Assembly (NCBI RefSeq): GCF_017916275.1
Contig: NZ_JAFMST010000004.1
Location: 124,001-188,000 of the forward strand
DNA length: 64,000 nt
Direction of reading: 5' to 3'
From: Rubellimicrobium arenae
Lineage (GTDB): Bacteria > Pseudomonadota > Alphaproteobacteria > Rhodobacterales > Rhodobacteraceae
Below the pieces are notes generated by a model, which was not told where the DNA came from, did no database searches, and worked only from the letters and a program-made list of their open reading frames with translations. Positions within the stretch are counted from its first letter, which is position 1; each line of letters starts with the position of its first letter. Positions 17,872 to 28,171 of this stretch are shown here, piece by piece. The position numbers and the translations under genes were made by a program.

Positions 17872-19542
17872 TCAAGCGAGGCGGGACACCACCACCGTCA
17901 CTTCGGGCTTCTTCCCGATCTCGGCCTGGGCGGTCTGGCGCACGATGCGGATCATTTCCTTTTCGAGCTTTTCGTCATCCTTGATGGTGCGACGATCCGC
18001 GCGGCCGATGAACTGGCTCAGTTCGGCTTCCAGGATTTCGACCAGGTCGGACTTGCTGCGCCCCCGGGCCGGAAGGCCCATCAGTTCGCACCAGGGCTCG
18101 CCGAGGGGTTCGTCCTCCTCGTCCACGATCACCGTCACGGTGACATGGCCGTTCAGCGCCAGCCGCATCCGGTCCCGGACGATGCCATCGAGCCCACCGA
18201 TCAGCACCGATCCATCGAGGTAGGTCCGTCCGGTCTCGACATGCTCCGCCACCTTGGGGGCATTGCCGCTCAGGTCGATCATCATGCCGTTCGTGGCAAT
18301 GATTCCGCGCAGGCCCTTGGCCTCGCCCAGCTTGGAATGCTCCCGGAGATGCCGGTGCTCGCCGTGCATCGGAATCAGGAACTGCGGCTTGATCAGGTCG
18401 TGGAAGGTCTCCAGATCCGGGCGATTGGCATGGCCCGAGACATGGTAGCGCCCGCCCGCATCGTCGAGCACGTCGACGCCCTTCTCGGACAGCTGGTTCA
18501 TGATCCGCGACACCGGCCGTTCGTTCCCGGGGATCGTGCGGGACGAGAACAGGAAGGTGTCCCCGGCCTTGAGGGAAATGCCCATGTAGCCCTGGGACGC
18601 CAGCTGCGCCGCCGCCGCGCGCCGTTCGCCTTGGGACCCGGTCACGAGCAGAAGGAGGTTCTCGCGCGGGATCTGGGACGCATCCTCGGGCGCGATCGTC
18701 TTGGGAAACTGGGTCAGCAGCCCGGTCTCGATCGCGGTCTCGACCATCCGGCGCATGGCCCGGCCCAAGAGGCACACGGACCGGCCCGACGCTTCGGCGG
18801 CATTGGCCAGCGTCTGCAGGCGCGCGACGTTCGAGGCGAAGGTCGTGGCCACCACCATGCCCTTGGACTCCCGCAGGAGCGCCTCGAGATTCTCGACCAG
18901 GGACGCCTCGGACCGTCCCGGCAGCGGCGAGAACACGTTGGTGGAGTCGCACATCAGCGCCCGGACGCCGCTCTTGCCGATCTCCTGCCAGACCGCCGGG
19001 TCGAAGGGCTCGCCGACCACGGGCGTCGGGTCGATCTTGAAGTCGCCCGAATGGACGATCCGCCCCTGAGGGCTGTCGATGACCAGTCCGGCGCTTTCGG
19101 GGATCGAATGGCTGATCGGCACGAGCCCGACACTGAACGGACCCAACTGGATCGTCTCGGGCCAGGGTCCGACGACGTTGAGCGCCGAATCGGGCACTCC
19201 GCCGCGTTCGTCGAGCTTGAGACGCGCGATGGCCGCGGTAAAGGTTCGCGCATAGATCGGGGCGCGGAGCTGGTCCCAGACCAGCCCCAGGGCCCCGACG
19301 TGGTCCTCGTGCGCGTGCGTGATGATGATGCCTTCGATGCGGTCCCGCCGCTCGGCGAGCCAGGCGATGTCGGGCAGGATCAGGTCGATGCCGGGCGTGC
19401 CGTCCATATCCCCGAAGGTCACGCCCAGGTCCACGACGATGAGCCGCTCCTGGTCGGGACGTCCGTATCCATAGACATAGGCGTTCATGCCGATCTCGCC
19501 GGCGCCGCCCAGGGGCAGATAGACCAGGCGTTCCCCACTCAT
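17872..19542 (-). CDS. rnj: Ribonuclease J
   Basis: RNase J is a metallo-beta-lactamase-fold ribonuclease with endonuclease and 5'-3' exonuclease activity, used in mRNA turnover and rRNA maturation. The protein is 556 residues. The metal motif THAHEDHVGAL (HxHxDH) is at about residue 75, with further ligands in HSGDFKIDPTPV and SGHANRP; IPMHGEHRHL is the beta-CASP end motif. The start ATG at 19542 gives MSGERLVYLPLGGAGEIGMN, as in the family. Position after nuoN-birA-coaX is typical of Rhodobacterales. It starts 34 bases after the coaX stop. Confidence 0.96.
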   Translation of the reverse strand: MSGERLVYLPLGGAGEIGMNAYVYGYGRPDQERLIVVDLGVTFGDMDGTPGIDLILPDIAWLAERRDRIEGIIITHAHEDHVGALGLVWDQLRAPIYARTFTAAIARLKLDERGGVPDSALNVVGPWPETIQLGPFSVGLVPISHSIPESAGLVIDSPQGRIVHSGDFKIDPTPVVGEPFDPAVWQEIGKSGVRALMCDSTNVFSPLPGRSEASLVENLEALLRESKGMVVATTFASNVARLQTLANAAEASGRSVCLLGRAMRRMVETAIETGLLTQFPKTIAPEDASQIPRENLLLLVTGSQGERRAAAAQLASQGYMGISLKAGDTFLFSSRTIPGNERPVSRIMNQLSEKGVDVLDDAGGRYHVSGHANRPDLETFHDLIKPQFLIPMHGEHRHLREHSKLGEAKGLRGIIATNGMMIDLSGNAPKVAEHVETGRTYLDGSVLIGGLDGIVRDRMRLALNGHVTVTVIVDEEDEPLGEPWCELMGLPARGRSKSDLVEILEAELSQFIGRADRRTIKDDEKLEKEMIRIVRQTAQAEIGKKPEVTVVVSRLA

Positions 19543-19576
19543 GCTCGGGCCCCGGTGAGGTTTGTGGCTGCGACGG

Positions 19577-20350
19577 TCATGCCGTCTCCTTATTAAAGGC
19601 GTGTATCACAGTGAGGCCGTGCATCGTCAGGTCGTCCTCGACCCGGTCAAATAGCACGTCTCCCTGCCCGAACAGGGGGGCAAGGCCCCCGGTTCCGATG
19701 ATCCGCATCGGTCGGCCCCGTTCGCCCTTGATCCGGTCGCAGATCCCGCGCACCAGGCCGACGTAGCCCCAGAAGATCCCCGACTGCATGCAGGCGACCG
19801 TGTTGGTCCCGATCACCCGCTGCGGCTTGGTCACATCGACATGCGGCAGGGCCGCAGCGGCCATGTGGAGCGCCTCCAGGCTGAGGTTCACCCCGGGCGC
19901 GATCACGCCGCCGACATAGGCCCCGTCGTCGTCCACGACGTCGAACGTGGTCGCGGTCCCGAAATCGACGACGACCAGGTTGCCACCGTGCCGGTCATAG
20001 GCCCCGGCGGTGTTCACGAGGCGGTCCGGGCCAACCTGCGTCCCTTCATCCACCCGGGGTGGCTGGGGCAGACGGCATTCGGGTTTGCCCACGACCAGGG
20101 GGCGGCAGCCAAAGTATCGGTCCGACAGGACGCGCAGGTTGAACACGACCCTCGGCACCGTCGAGGAGATGATGACCTCGTCAATCGCCGCCTCGACCGT
20201 GCGGAGCTGCATGATCGAACTGAGCCAGACGAAATACTCGTCCGCGGTGCGCCGCCAGTCGGTGGCAATCCGCCACGTGCCGTGGAAGCGGGTCCCGTCC
20301 CAGATGGCGAAAACGGTGTTGGTGTTCCCGCAATCGATGGCGAGGAGCAT
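19577..20350 (-). CDS. coaX: Type III pantothenate kinase
   Basis: CoaX phosphorylates pantothenate, the first step of coenzyme A synthesis, and unlike CoaA is not feedback-inhibited by CoA. The protein is 257 residues. The ASKHA fold phosphate loop is DCGNTNTVFAIWDG at the N-terminus, and VVDFGTATTFDVV is the second phosphate/adenosine motif; GGVIAPG follows as expected. The ATG at 20350 overlaps the birA stop by one base in ATGA; the longer open frame upstream is birA in another phase. Confidence 0.95.
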   Translation of the reverse strand: MLLAIDCGNTNTVFAIWDGTRFHGTWRIATDWRRTADEYFVWLSSIMQLRTVEAAIDEVIISSTVPRVVFNLRVLSDRYFGCRPLVVGKPECRLPQPPRVDEGTQVGPDRLVNTAGAYDRHGGNLVVVDFGTATTFDVVDDDGAYVGGVIAPGVNLSLEALHMAAAALPHVDVTKPQRVIGTNTVACMQSGIFWGYVGLVRGICDRIKGERGRPMRIIGTGGLAPLFGQGDVLFDRVEDDLTMHGLTVIHAFNKETA

Positions 20351-21096
20351 CAGAAGTACACGTCCGCTGCAGGGATCAGGACCTCGCGGCCCTCGACCCG
20401 CAGGATGAGGTTCCCGGCCTGGTCGACCGTCTCGAAGACGCCGGTGATCTCGCGGGTCGTCGTCCGGGCTGTCACGATCTCGCCCAGGCGGGCGGCGTTC
20501 GCGAGCCAATCCTCCCGGATCCGGGGGAAGCCCATGGCCGCGAGCTTCATCTCCTGGGTGGCGAAATGCCCCGCGAGAACCGTCAGGAACTGTTCGGGCG
20601 CGACGGGCTCGCCCCCCTCGCCGGTCAGGGATACCGGAGGAAACTCCGTCCGGACGTCATGAGGCGCCTTGGCCAGATTCACGCCCAGCCCGATGGACAG
20701 CCAGTCCACGAGCGGACCGCCGCTTGAGGCGCTTTCCAGGAGGATGCCCGCAATCTTGCCCCCGTTGAGGAGCACGTCGTTCGGCCACTTCAAAGCCAGC
20801 AAACTGCGGTCGACATAAAGCGCCAGCGACTCGAACAGCGCGTTGGCGGCCATGAAGGACCGCGCCGCTGCTTCGGACGGCGTGCACCAGGGCCGGTACA
20901 CGAGTGTGGCCGCCAGGTTGCCGTCCCCGCCGAGCCATGTTCGGCCCCGGCGACCTTTGGCGTTGGTCTGCTGGCGGGCCATGATCCATGTCGGCCTGTC
21001 GAGGCCCGGCGCGCGACGCCGGGCCTCGGCCATGGTGCTGTCCACCTCGTCCAGGACGACGAGGGAGTAACCTTCGGGCCAGGGCCCCAGGGGCAT
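20350..21096 (-). CDS. birA: Biotin--[acetyl-CoA-carboxylase] ligase
   Basis: BirA activates biotin with ATP and attaches it to the carboxyl carrier protein. The protein is 248 residues and lacks the N-terminal helix-turn-helix of the Escherichia coli enzyme, so it is a ligase only, not a repressor. The biotin/AMP loop reads AKGRRGRTWLG, and KWPNDVLLNGGKIAGIL is the second catalytic motif. The ATG at 21096 lies 4 bases after the nuoN stop, tying it to the nuo transcript. An unidentified gene in this position was reported for the Paracoccus complex I cluster, and the same order is common in the order. Confidence 0.95.
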   Translation of the reverse strand: MPLGPWPEGYSLVVLDEVDSTMAEARRRAPGLDRPTWIMARQQTNAKGRRGRTWLGGDGNLAATLVYRPWCTPSEAAARSFMAANALFESLALYVDRSLLALKWPNDVLLNGGKIAGILLESASSGGPLVDWLSIGLGVNLAKAPHDVRTEFPPVSLTGEGGEPVAPEQFLTVLAGHFATQEMKLAAMGFPRIREDWLANAARLGEIVTARTTTREITGVFETVDQAGNLILRVEGREVLIPAADVYF

Positions 21097-21100
21097 CGTC

Positions 21101-22531
21101 TCAGTTGACAAGGGTCGCTGCGGCCGCCGCCGCCAGGGGCTCGATCCCGAACAGATTGACGACACCGAGCAGCATCACCGCCGCGGAGACCATCAGCACG
21201 GTCCAGTTCACACCGGTCATCCTGCGGTCAAGCACCTCACGCTCCTCGCCGAAGTACATGAAGTAGACGATCCGGAGATAGAAGAAGGCCGAGATCGCCG
21301 AGGCTACCATCCCTGCGAGGGCCAGCCAGGTCAGGCCACCCTCGTAGGCGGCGCGCAGGACGTAGAACTTGGCGAAGAACCCGATCATCGGAGGGACCCC
21401 AGCCATGCTGAACATGAGCACGAGGAGCGCCAGGGCGCGGAGCGGCTCCCGGCGGGAATACATGTTGAGCATCCGGATGTCCGTCACCGGCTGCCCATTC
21501 CGCTCCATGGACAGGATGAACGCGAAGGTGCCGAGGTTCATGGCCACGTAGATCGCCATGTAGATCAGCATGGCCTGGACGCCGAAGGCATCCGCCGACG
21601 CAAGCCCCATCAGCGCGAACCCCATGTGGGAGATCGACGAATAGGCCATCAGCCGCTTGATGTTGGTCTGTCCGATGGCGGCAATGCTGCCCAGGAACAT
21701 CGAGACGAGCGACAGGAAGGCAACGATCTGCTGCCAGTCGCCCGCAACCATGCCATAGGCGTCGTGCACCACGCGGGCCAGAAGCCCGATAGCGGCGACC
21801 TTGGAGCCCGTGGCCAGGAATGCGGTGACCGGAGTCGGCGCCCCTTCGTAGACGTCCGGCGTCCACATGTGGAACGGCGCCGCCGAGATCTTGAAAGCAA
21901 TGCCGGACATGACGAAGACCAGACCGAACAGGAGTCCGAGCGAGAAGCCGTCTGCCGTGGCTGCCAAGATGCCAGCGAAGTCGATCGAGCCCGCATACCC
22001 ATAGGTCAGCGAGGCACCGTAAAGCAGGAGCCCCGAGGACAGGGCGCCAAGCACGAAGAACTTCAAGCCGGCCTCGGTGGAGCGGACGCTGTCGCGGCGG
22101 ATCGAGGTCAGCACATAGGCCGAGAGCGCCTGCAGCTCGAGTCCCATGTAGAGGGTCAGCAGATCCCCGGCGGACACCATGATCATCATCCCGAGCGCGC
22201 AGAACGTGATCAGGATCGGGTACTCGAAGCGCAGCGTGTTCTGCCGCGTCAGGTAGTCCTGGCTTAGGAGCAGGACGACCGCGGCGGCGCCAAGGATCAG
22301 CACCTTCGCGAAACGCGAGAAGCCGTCGTCCACGAAACTGCCGGCGAAGGCGACATCGGTGCCGGAGCGCGCACCGATCCACCATGCCATCAGAGCCATC
22401 ACCAAGGCCGTTAGCCAGAGAAGGATGGGCGTCGCCCGATCCTTGATCGTGAAGACCCCGGCCAGCAGGGCAAGGATCCCATAAAGCGCGAGGTAAGTCT
22501 CGGGCCGGATTACGTCAAAGTCGCCGCTCAT
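21101..22531 (-). CDS. nuoN: NADH-quinone oxidoreductase subunit N
   Basis: NuoN is one of three antiporter-like proton-pumping subunits of complex I in the inner membrane. The protein is 476 residues with about 14 hydrophobic segments. [13 protein letters not shown] carries the key Glu of the fifth helix, and [25 protein letters not shown] is the family hallmark around the discontinuous helix (only part quoted here: [15 protein letters not shown]). The start overlaps the nuoM stop in ATGA at 22528-22531. Confidence 0.97.
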   Translation of the reverse strand: MSGDFDVIRPETYLALYGILALLAGVFTIKDRATPILLWLTALVMALMAWWIGARSGTDVAFAGSFVDDGFSRFAKVLILGAAAVVLLLSQDYLTRQNTLRFEYPILITFCALGMMIMVSAGDLLTLYMGLELQALSAYVLTSIRRDSVRSTEAGLKFFVLGALSSGLLLYGASLTYGYAGSIDFAGILAATADGFSLGLLFGLVFVMSGIAFKISAAPFHMWTPDVYEGAPTPVTAFLATGSKVAAIGLLARVVHDAYGMVAGDWQQIVAFLSLVSMFLGSIAAIGQTNIKRLMAYSSISHMGFALMGLASADAFGVQAMLIYMAIYVAMNLGTFAFILSMERNGQPVTDIRMLNMYSRREPLRALALLVLMFSMAGVPPMIGFFAKFYVLRAAYEGGLTWLALAGMVASAISAFFYLRIVYFMYFGEEREVLDRRMTGVNWTVLMVSAAVMLLGVVNLFGIEPLAAAAAATLVN

Positions 22532-24078
22532 TCCCCGGCCCCTTCCTCAACTTGCGCAACTTGGGTCTGCGCCTCAAAGGCGGCCTGCGCGTCCTGAACC
22601 GGCCCCAGCATCGCTTGCGTCGCGGGGCCGACGATGTCGGTAACAAGAGACGGATACACGCCGAGCAGGATCGTCATGGCCACGAGCGGGGCGAAGATCA
22701 GCTTCTCGCGCCCGGTCATGTCCTGGATCGTCCGGAGCGTATCCTTGACGAGGTCGCCCAGCACGACGCGGCGGTAGAGCCAGAGCGCATAGGACGCCGA
22801 CAGGATGACGCCCGTGGTCGCGACCACGGCGACCCAGGTGTTGGCCTGGTAGGCGCCGGCGAGGGTCAGGAACTCTCCGACGAAGCCGGAGGTGCCGGGA
22901 AGCCCGACGTTCCCCATCGTGAACAGGAGGAACACGAAGGCGTAGACCGGCATCCGGTTCACCAGGCCACCATAGGCCGCGATCTCCCGCGTGTGGATCC
23001 GGTCGTAGATTACGCCCACGATGAGGAAGAGCGCGCCGGAGATGAAGCCGTGGCTCAGCATCTGGAAGACCGCCCCGTCCACGCCCTGCTGGTTCGCTGC
23101 GAAGATCCCCATGGTGACGAATCCCATGTGCGCGACCGAGGAGTAGGCCACCAGCTTCTTCATGTCGGACTGCACCAGGGCCACGAGCGAGGCGTAGACG
23201 ATCGCGATGGCCGAAATCCACAGGACCAGCGGGCCGAGTACCTCGGAGCCGACCGGGAACATCGGCAGCGAGAACCGCAGGAAGCCGTAGCCCCCCATCT
23301 TGAGCAGGATCGCGGCCAGGACGACGGACCCGGCCGTCGGGGCCTGTACGTGCGCATCCGGCAGCCAGGTGTGCACCGGCCACATCGGCATCTTCACCGC
23401 GAACGAGGCAAAGAAGGCCAGGAAGAGCAGAGTCTGCATCCCACCCAGGACGGTGATGTTGAGGATGCGGATGCTTTCGGACGGGAACTGGTAGGTCAGG
23501 AGGGTCGGGATGTCGGTCGTGCCGGTCTGACCGAACATGACCACCATGGCGACCAGCATGAAGACCGAGCCCAGGAAGGTGTAGAGGAAGAACTTGAACG
23601 CCGCGTAGATGCGGTTCTGTCCGCCCCAGATCCCGATGATCAGGAACATGGGGATCAGGCTGCCCTCGAAGAACAGGTAGAACAGCACGAGATCGAGCGC
23701 CACGAACACGCCGATCATCAGCGTCTCGAGGAGCAGGAACGCGATCATGTACTCCTTGAGTCGATGCTCCACGTCCCAGGCCGAGGCGATGACCAGCGGC
23801 ATCAGGAAGGTGGTCAGGAGCACGAACAGCACCGAGATGCCGTCCACGCCAAGCTTGTACTGCAGGCCAAGCAGCCAGGCCCGCTGTTCCACGAGCTGGA
23901 ACCCCGGGTTCGTCGAATCGAAGCGGGCCAGGATGAACAGGGACGCGACGAAGGTGATCGTGGTCGTGGCGAGCGCGATCCACTTGGCGTTCCGGCGCGA
24001 CGCGGCATCGTCGCCGCGCAGGAGAAGCAGGGCGAGCGCCCCGAGGGACGGCAGGAAGGTGACGAGCGAAAGAAGCAT
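22528..24078 (-). CDS. nuoM: NADH-quinone oxidoreductase subunit M
   Basis: NuoM is an antiporter-like membrane subunit of complex I. The protein is 516 residues, close to the usual length. The N-terminus [19 protein letters not shown] is a membrane helix, [10 protein letters not shown] is the loop after the essential helix-5 Glu region ([12 protein letters not shown]), and [19 protein letters not shown] is the conserved discontinuous helix. The ATG at 24078 overlaps the nuoL stop by one base (TGATG). The C-terminal 25 residues are Glu/Gln/Ala rich ([18 protein letters not shown]). Confidence 0.97.
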   Translation of the reverse strand: MLLSLVTFLPSLGALALLLLRGDDAASRRNAKWIALATTTITFVASLFILARFDSTNPGFQLVEQRAWLLGLQYKLGVDGISVLFVLLTTFLMPLVIASAWDVEHRLKEYMIAFLLLETLMIGVFVALDLVLFYLFFEGSLIPMFLIIGIWGGQNRIYAAFKFFLYTFLGSVFMLVAMVVMFGQTGTTDIPTLLTYQFPSESIRILNITVLGGMQTLLFLAFFASFAVKMPMWPVHTWLPDAHVQAPTAGSVVLAAILLKMGGYGFLRFSLPMFPVGSEVLGPLVLWISAIAIVYASLVALVQSDMKKLVAYSSVAHMGFVTMGIFAANQQGVDGAVFQMLSHGFISGALFLIVGVIYDRIHTREIAAYGGLVNRMPVYAFVFLLFTMGNVGLPGTSGFVGEFLTLAGAYQANTWVAVVATTGVILSASYALWLYRRVVLGDLVKDTLRTIQDMTGREKLIFAPLVAMTILLGVYPSLVTDIVGPATQAMLGPVQDAQAAFEAQTQVAQVEEGAGE

Positions 24079-26327
24079 CACTCGGCTCCTCCGGTGATCG
24101 TGAACCAGGTCAGGAGGATTGCGATCCCGATGACCATGGCGAAGGCATAGTGGAAGACGTAGCCGGACTGCGCCCGGTTCACGGCACGGGTGAAGGTCGG
24201 GACGATCCCCATCGCGACGCCGTTGATGGTGCCGTCGATCACGGTCCCATCGCCACGCTGCCACAGGAACCGGCCGAGCCAGACTGCGGGCCGGACGAAG
24301 ACGAAGTCATAGATCTCGTCGAAGTACCACTTGTTGAGAAGGAACTCATAAAGCGGCCGGTTGGCGGCAGCGATCCGCCTCGGGAGGTCGGGCCGGCGGA
24401 TGTACATGACATAGGCCAGCGCCGTCCCGATCAGCATCGCCAGGAAGGGGGACAGCTTGACCCAGACCGGAGACGCGTGTGCCGCCTCGAGCACGTGCTC
24501 GCTCGCCTCGTTCATCGCGATCGCGCCGCCGAGCGGGGCGGCCAGGACCTCGGCCCCCTCCCCCGGTGCGGCGGCAGTCTCTTCGGGCGCGACCTCCGAG
24601 GCCGCACCGGACTCGGCGGCGGCTTCGGACGGGCTCTCCCCAGCCTCTGCGATCGGTTCGGCCTCGGCATCGCCAGCGCGCGCGTCGCTGCTGTGCTCTC
24701 CACTCTCGGGCATGTCGAAGAACGACACCATGCGTTCATGGTCGCCGAAGAAGCTGTTGTGCCAGATCATTCCGGCAAAGACAGCGCCCACGGCCAGGAC
24801 GCCAAGCGGGGCCAGCATGACCGCAGGGCTTTCGTGCGGGACATGATGGTGGTCGCCGTGGTCGTTCGGCCCATGCTCGGTCCCGACCAGGGGCGCGGAA
24901 CCCGTTCCGTCGGCCGGAACATAGGCGTGCGCGTCGTGGTCATGGGACGCGTGACCCCAGCGCGGGGTCCCGAAGAATGTCAGAAAGATCAGGCGCCAAG
25001 AATAGAACGCCGTCATCGCCGCCGCGAGAACGAGAGCCCAGAAGGCGAAGGAATTGCCCGAGGCCCAGGCCGTCTCGATGATGGCGTCTTTGGACAGGAA
25101 GCCGGCGAAGCCGATGTAGGTCAGCGGAATGCCGACACCGGTGATCGCCAGCGTTCCAATGACCATCGCCCAGAAGGTATAGGGGATGTAGGACCGGAGC
25201 CCGCCGTAGTTGCGCATGTCCTGTTCATGGTGCGTCGCATGGATGACCGAACCCGCGCCAAGGAACAGCATGGCCTTGAAGAAGGCGTGCGTGAACAGGT
25301 GGAACATCGCGGCGCCATAGATGCCCGAGCCTGCGGCCACGAACATGTATCCGAGCTGCGAGCAGGTCGAGTAGGCGATCACGCGCTTGATGTCGTTCTG
25401 CACCAGGCCGACCGTGGCGGCGAAGAAGGCGGTCGCCGCGCCGACGACGATGATGAAGTTCTTCGCATAAGGCGCGACTTCGAAGAGCGGCGACATCCGG
25501 CAGAGCAGGAAGACGCCGGCCGTCACCATCGTGGCGGCATGGATGAGTGCCGACACCGGCGTGGGACCTTCCATCGCATCCGGCAGCCAGGTGTGCAGGA
25601 ACAACTGGGCGGATTTGCCCATGGCGCCGAAGAACAGCAGGAAGGCCGCGAGTTCGGCGGCGTTGAAGGTGCTCCAGGCGAAGTTGACCTGCTGAGTGGC
25701 GATCTCCGGCGTCGCGGCGAAGATGTCGTCCAGCCGGATCGAGTCCGTGAGGAAGTAGAGCGTGAAGATGCCAAGGAGGAAGGCGAAGTCGCCCACGCGG
25801 TTGACGACGAAGGCCTTGATCGAGGCAGCGTTGGCGGACGGCTTTCGGAAGTAGAAGCCGATCAGGAGGTACGACGCCAGGCCCACGCCCTCCCAGCCGA
25901 AGAAGAGCTGGAGGAGGTTGTCCGCCGTCACCAGCATCAGCATCGCGAAGGTGAAGAGCGACAGATAGGCGAAGAACCTGGGCCGGTAGCTTTCGCCGTC
26001 CCGGAAATTCTCGTCGTGAGCCATGTAGCCCAGCGAGTAGAGGTGCACGAGCGCCGACACCGAGCAGATCACGACCAGCATGATCGCCGTCAGGCGGTCC
26101 AGGCGAATGGCCCAGGACGCGTCGAGCGTGCCGGACTGGATCCAGCGGAGGATCTCGATGTGCTGGGCGGGTCCATCAACGCTGAGGAAGACGGCCCAGG
26201 ACAGAAGCGCCGCCAGGAAGAGGAGAGCCGTGGCGAAAAGGCAGGCTGCGCTTTCGCCGAGAAGCCGCCAGCCAAAGCCGCAGACCAGGGCGCCGACCAA
26301 TGGCGCAAAGAGGATGATCGTTGTCAC
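24078..26327 (-). CDS. nuoL: NADH-quinone oxidoreductase subunit L with acidic insert
   Basis: NuoL is the distal antiporter-like subunit of complex I, carrying the long lateral helix along the membrane arm. The protein is 749 residues, about 135 more than in Escherichia coli. [20 protein letters not shown] has the helix-5 Glu, and [20 protein letters not shown] the discontinuous-helix motif (middle part [14 protein letters not shown]). Extra length comes from a His-rich loop at 459-499 (with HDHDAHA and DHGDHHH) and an Ala/Glu/Ser-rich acidic stretch at 541-600. The start at 26327 is 4 bases after the nuoK stop. Confidence 0.96.
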   Translation of the reverse strand: MTTIILFAPLVGALVCGFGWRLLGESAACLFATALLFLAALLSWAVFLSVDGPAQHIEILRWIQSGTLDASWAIRLDRLTAIMLVVICSVSALVHLYSLGYMAHDENFRDGESYRPRFFAYLSLFTFAMLMLVTADNLLQLFFGWEGVGLASYLLIGFYFRKPSANAASIKAFVVNRVGDFAFLLGIFTLYFLTDSIRLDDIFAATPEIATQQVNFAWSTFNAAELAAFLLFFGAMGKSAQLFLHTWLPDAMEGPTPVSALIHAATMVTAGVFLLCRMSPLFEVAPYAKNFIIVVGAATAFFAATVGLVQNDIKRVIAYSTCSQLGYMFVAAGSGIYGAAMFHLFTHAFFKAMLFLGAGSVIHATHHEQDMRNYGGLRSYIPYTFWAMVIGTLAITGVGIPLTYIGFAGFLSKDAIIETAWASGNSFAFWALVLAAAMTAFYSWRLIFLTFFGTPRWGHASHDHDAHAYVPADGTGSAPLVGTEHGPNDHGDHHHVPHESPAVMLAPLGVLAVGAVFAGMIWHNSFFGDHERMVSFFDMPESGEHSSDARAGDAEAEPIAEAGESPSEAAAESGAASEVAPEETAAAPGEGAEVLAAPLGGAIAMNEASEHVLEAAHASPVWVKLSPFLAMLIGTALAYVMYIRRPDLPRRIAAANRPLYEFLLNKWYFDEIYDFVFVRPAVWLGRFLWQRGDGTVIDGTINGVAMGIVPTFTRAVNRAQSGYVFHYAFAMVIGIAILLTWFTITGGAE

Positions 26328-26331
26328 CGGG

Positions 26332-26637
26332 TCAGCCCTTCATGACGTTGACGTCTTCGACCTCGATCGTGCCCCGGTTGCGGAAGAAGCAAACCAGGAT
26401 GGCGAGCCCGATGGCCGCCTCGGCCGCGGCGACCGTCAGCACGAAGAGGGTGAAGATCTGGCCCACGAGATCGCCCGAGTAGGACGAGAAGGCCACGAAG
26501 TTGATGTTCACGGCGAGCAGGATGAGCTCGAGCGACATCAGCAGGATGATGATGTTCTTCCGGTTGAGGAAGAGGCCGAAGATGCCCACCACGAACAGCG
26601 CCGCCGAAACGGTGAGGTAATGTTCAAGACCGATCAT
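26332..26637 (-). CDS. nuoK: NADH-quinone oxidoreductase subunit K
   Basis: NuoK is a small three-helix membrane subunit of the proton pathway (homologue of ND4L). At 101 residues the length is exact for the family. [21 protein letters not shown] starts helix 1 (quoted only in part: [16 protein letters not shown]); [14 protein letters not shown] has the key Glu of helix 2, and [12 protein letters not shown] the Glu of helix 3. The ATG overlaps the nuoJ stop in ATGA. Confidence 0.97.
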   Translation of the reverse strand: MIGLEHYLTVSAALFVVGIFGLFLNRKNIIILLMSLELILLAVNINFVAFSSYSGDLVGQIFTLFVLTVAAAEAAIGLAILVCFFRNRGTIEVEDVNVMKG

Positions 26638-27266
26638 CGACGGGCTCCTTGGATGGGGGCGGCGATCCCCTGCCCCGGCTTCACGTCCAGCAGCTCGAGC
26701 GTCTTTGCGGGATCACGGAACATCTGGGCCAGCGCATCCTGGCGTTTGACGTCCTGCCGATGGCGGAGCGTCAGGACGATGGCGCCGATCATCGCGACCA
26801 GCAGGATCAGGCCAGCCAACTGGAACAGCAGGAAGTAGCGGTCATAGAGCAGCAGGCCGATGGCGCGCGTATTCTCGACGTTGCCGATGGGCGCGGCGAT
26901 GCGACCGGTCGCACCGGGGTCCACCTGCCAGACGCCGAAGGCGATCGTCAGCTGCATGATGATGATGAGGCCGATCAGGAGCGCGAGCGGCATGTACTTC
27001 GCCATCTCGGCCTTCAGTTCGGCGAAGTCGACGTCCAGCATCATGACGACGAAGAGGAACAGCACCGCAACGGCGCCGACATAGACGATGACCAGGAGCA
27101 TGGCCACGAACTCGGCCCCGAGCAGCACGAAGAGCCCGGCCGAGGACAGGAAGGACAGGATGAGCCAAAGGACCGAATGAACCGGATTGCGGCTCACCAC
27201 GGTCATGAGGCCGCCAGCGACAGTCGTGATCGCGAAGGCGTAGAAGGCAAGGGCAGCTGCGGTCAT
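26634..27266 (-). CDS. nuoJ: NADH-quinone oxidoreductase subunit J
   Basis: NuoJ is a five-helix membrane subunit of complex I (ND6 homologue), whose third helix changes shape during turnover. The protein is 210 residues. [20 protein letters not shown] and [20 protein letters not shown] (helix 3 region) fit the family. The C-terminal tail [19 protein letters not shown] is a charged extension common in alphaproteobacteria. It starts one base before the CMD-like gene ends at 27268. Confidence 0.96.
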   Translation of the reverse strand: MTAAALAFYAFAITTVAGGLMTVVSRNPVHSVLWLILSFLSSAGLFVLLGAEFVAMLLVIVYVGAVAVLFLFVVMMLDVDFAELKAEMAKYMPLALLIGLIIIMQLTIAFGVWQVDPGATGRIAAPIGNVENTRAIGLLLYDRYFLLFQLAGLILLVAMIGAIVLTLRHRQDVKRQDALAQMFRDPAKTLELLDVKPGQGIAAPIQGARR

Positions 27267-27267
27267 C

Positions 27268-27666
27268 TCAGGTCTTGTCCTCCTTCATCGCCTCGGTGGC
27301 GAGTTCCATGGCCTTGGTCATCGCCGGAACGCCGCCGAACAGGCCGGCCAGCGCGATGGTTTCGGCGATCTCCTGCTTGCTGGCCCCGGCCTCGCGTGCA
27401 TGCCGCACGGTCAGCCGCACCTGCGGCTCGGCCTGGGCGCCCTGGATCGTCAGGCCGGCCAAGGTGATGAGAAGGCGCGTCCTGGCGTCGAGCCCATCGG
27501 GGTTCAGCGTCTTGCCCATGAACATCTCGAGGACGTTCTTGGGCATGGTCGGGAGCAGGGCTTCGAAGCCCTTGGGCGTGAAGCTCTCAAGCGCGGGATT
27601 GATGGCGCGGGCCCAGTCCTGGCCCATCTTCATCATCGACGCGAAGGGGTTGGCGGGGTCGGTCAT
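27268..27666 (-). CDS. CMD-like protein without cysteine, inside the nuo cluster
   Basis: A 132-residue all-helical protein related to the carboxymuconolactone decarboxylase/AhpD family: [20 protein letters not shown] then [20 protein letters not shown], then [15 protein letters not shown]. AhpD-type members use a CxxC pair, but this protein has no Cys at all, so a thiol mechanism is excluded. The ATG at 27666 gives [15 protein letters not shown]; the nuoI stop at 27674 is 7 bases upstream. Placement between nuoI and nuoJ matches one of the unidentified reading frames reported in the Paracoccus complex I cluster. It may help assembly of the complex; this is inference. Confidence 0.85.
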   Translation of the reverse strand: MTDPANPFASMMKMGQDWARAINPALESFTPKGFEALLPTMPKNVLEMFMGKTLNPDGLDARTRLLITLAGLTIQGAQAEPQVRLTVRHAREAGASKQEIAETIALAGLFGGVPAMTKAMELATEAMKEDKT

Positions 27667-27673
27667 GAGCGGG

Positions 27674-28168
27674 TCACCGATACGGCGCATCAAGTTCGAG
27701 GTTGCGGGCGATCACGACCTCCCACCTGTCGCCGTTGTCGAGCAGCTTCTGCTTGTCGTAGAACAGCTCCTCGCGCGTTTCGGTGGAGAACTCGAGGTTC
27801 GGCGTCTCGACGATCGCGTCCACCGGGCAGGCTTCCTGGCAGAAGCCGCAGTAGATGCACTTGGTCATGTCGATGTCGTAGCGCGTGGTCCGACGCGAGC
27901 CGTCCTCGCGCGGTTCGGCGTCGATGACGATGCAGTTCGCCGGGCAGACCGCCTCGCAGAGCTTGCAGGCAATGCAGCGTTCCTCGCCGTTCGGATAGCG
28001 GCGGAGCGCATGTTCCCCCCGGAAGCGGGGCGAGAGCGGCGAGCGTTCGTGCGGGTAGTTGAGCGTGGTCTTGGGCTTGAAGAAGTACTTCAGGCCAATC
28101 GCCATGCCCTTGAAGAAGTCCTGGAGCAGCCAGTACTTCGCGGCCCGTCCGTAATCCATCTGGGTCAT
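27674..28168 (-). CDS. nuoI: NADH-quinone oxidoreductase subunit I
   Basis: NuoI carries the two [4Fe-4S] clusters N6a and N6b that pass electrons towards NuoB. The protein is 164 residues. Two ferredoxin motifs are clear: [15 protein letters not shown] at about 62-76 and [15 protein letters not shown] at about 101-115. The N-terminal amphipathic helix ([19 protein letters not shown]) anchors it to the membrane. It starts 3 bases after the nuoH stop. Confidence 0.98.
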   Translation of the reverse strand: MTQMDYGRAAKYWLLQDFFKGMAIGLKYFFKPKTTLNYPHERSPLSPRFRGEHALRRYPNGEERCIACKLCEAVCPANCIVIDAEPREDGSRRTTRYDIDMTKCIYCGFCQEACPVDAIVETPNLEFSTETREELFYDKQKLLDNGDRWEVVIARNLELDAPYR

Positions 28169-28171
28169 AGG

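Noticed and set aside
24150-26345. 731-codon plus-strand open frame opposite nuoL
   Set aside because: Charged, repetitive composition mirrors the hydrophobic codons of nuoL; no independent support.
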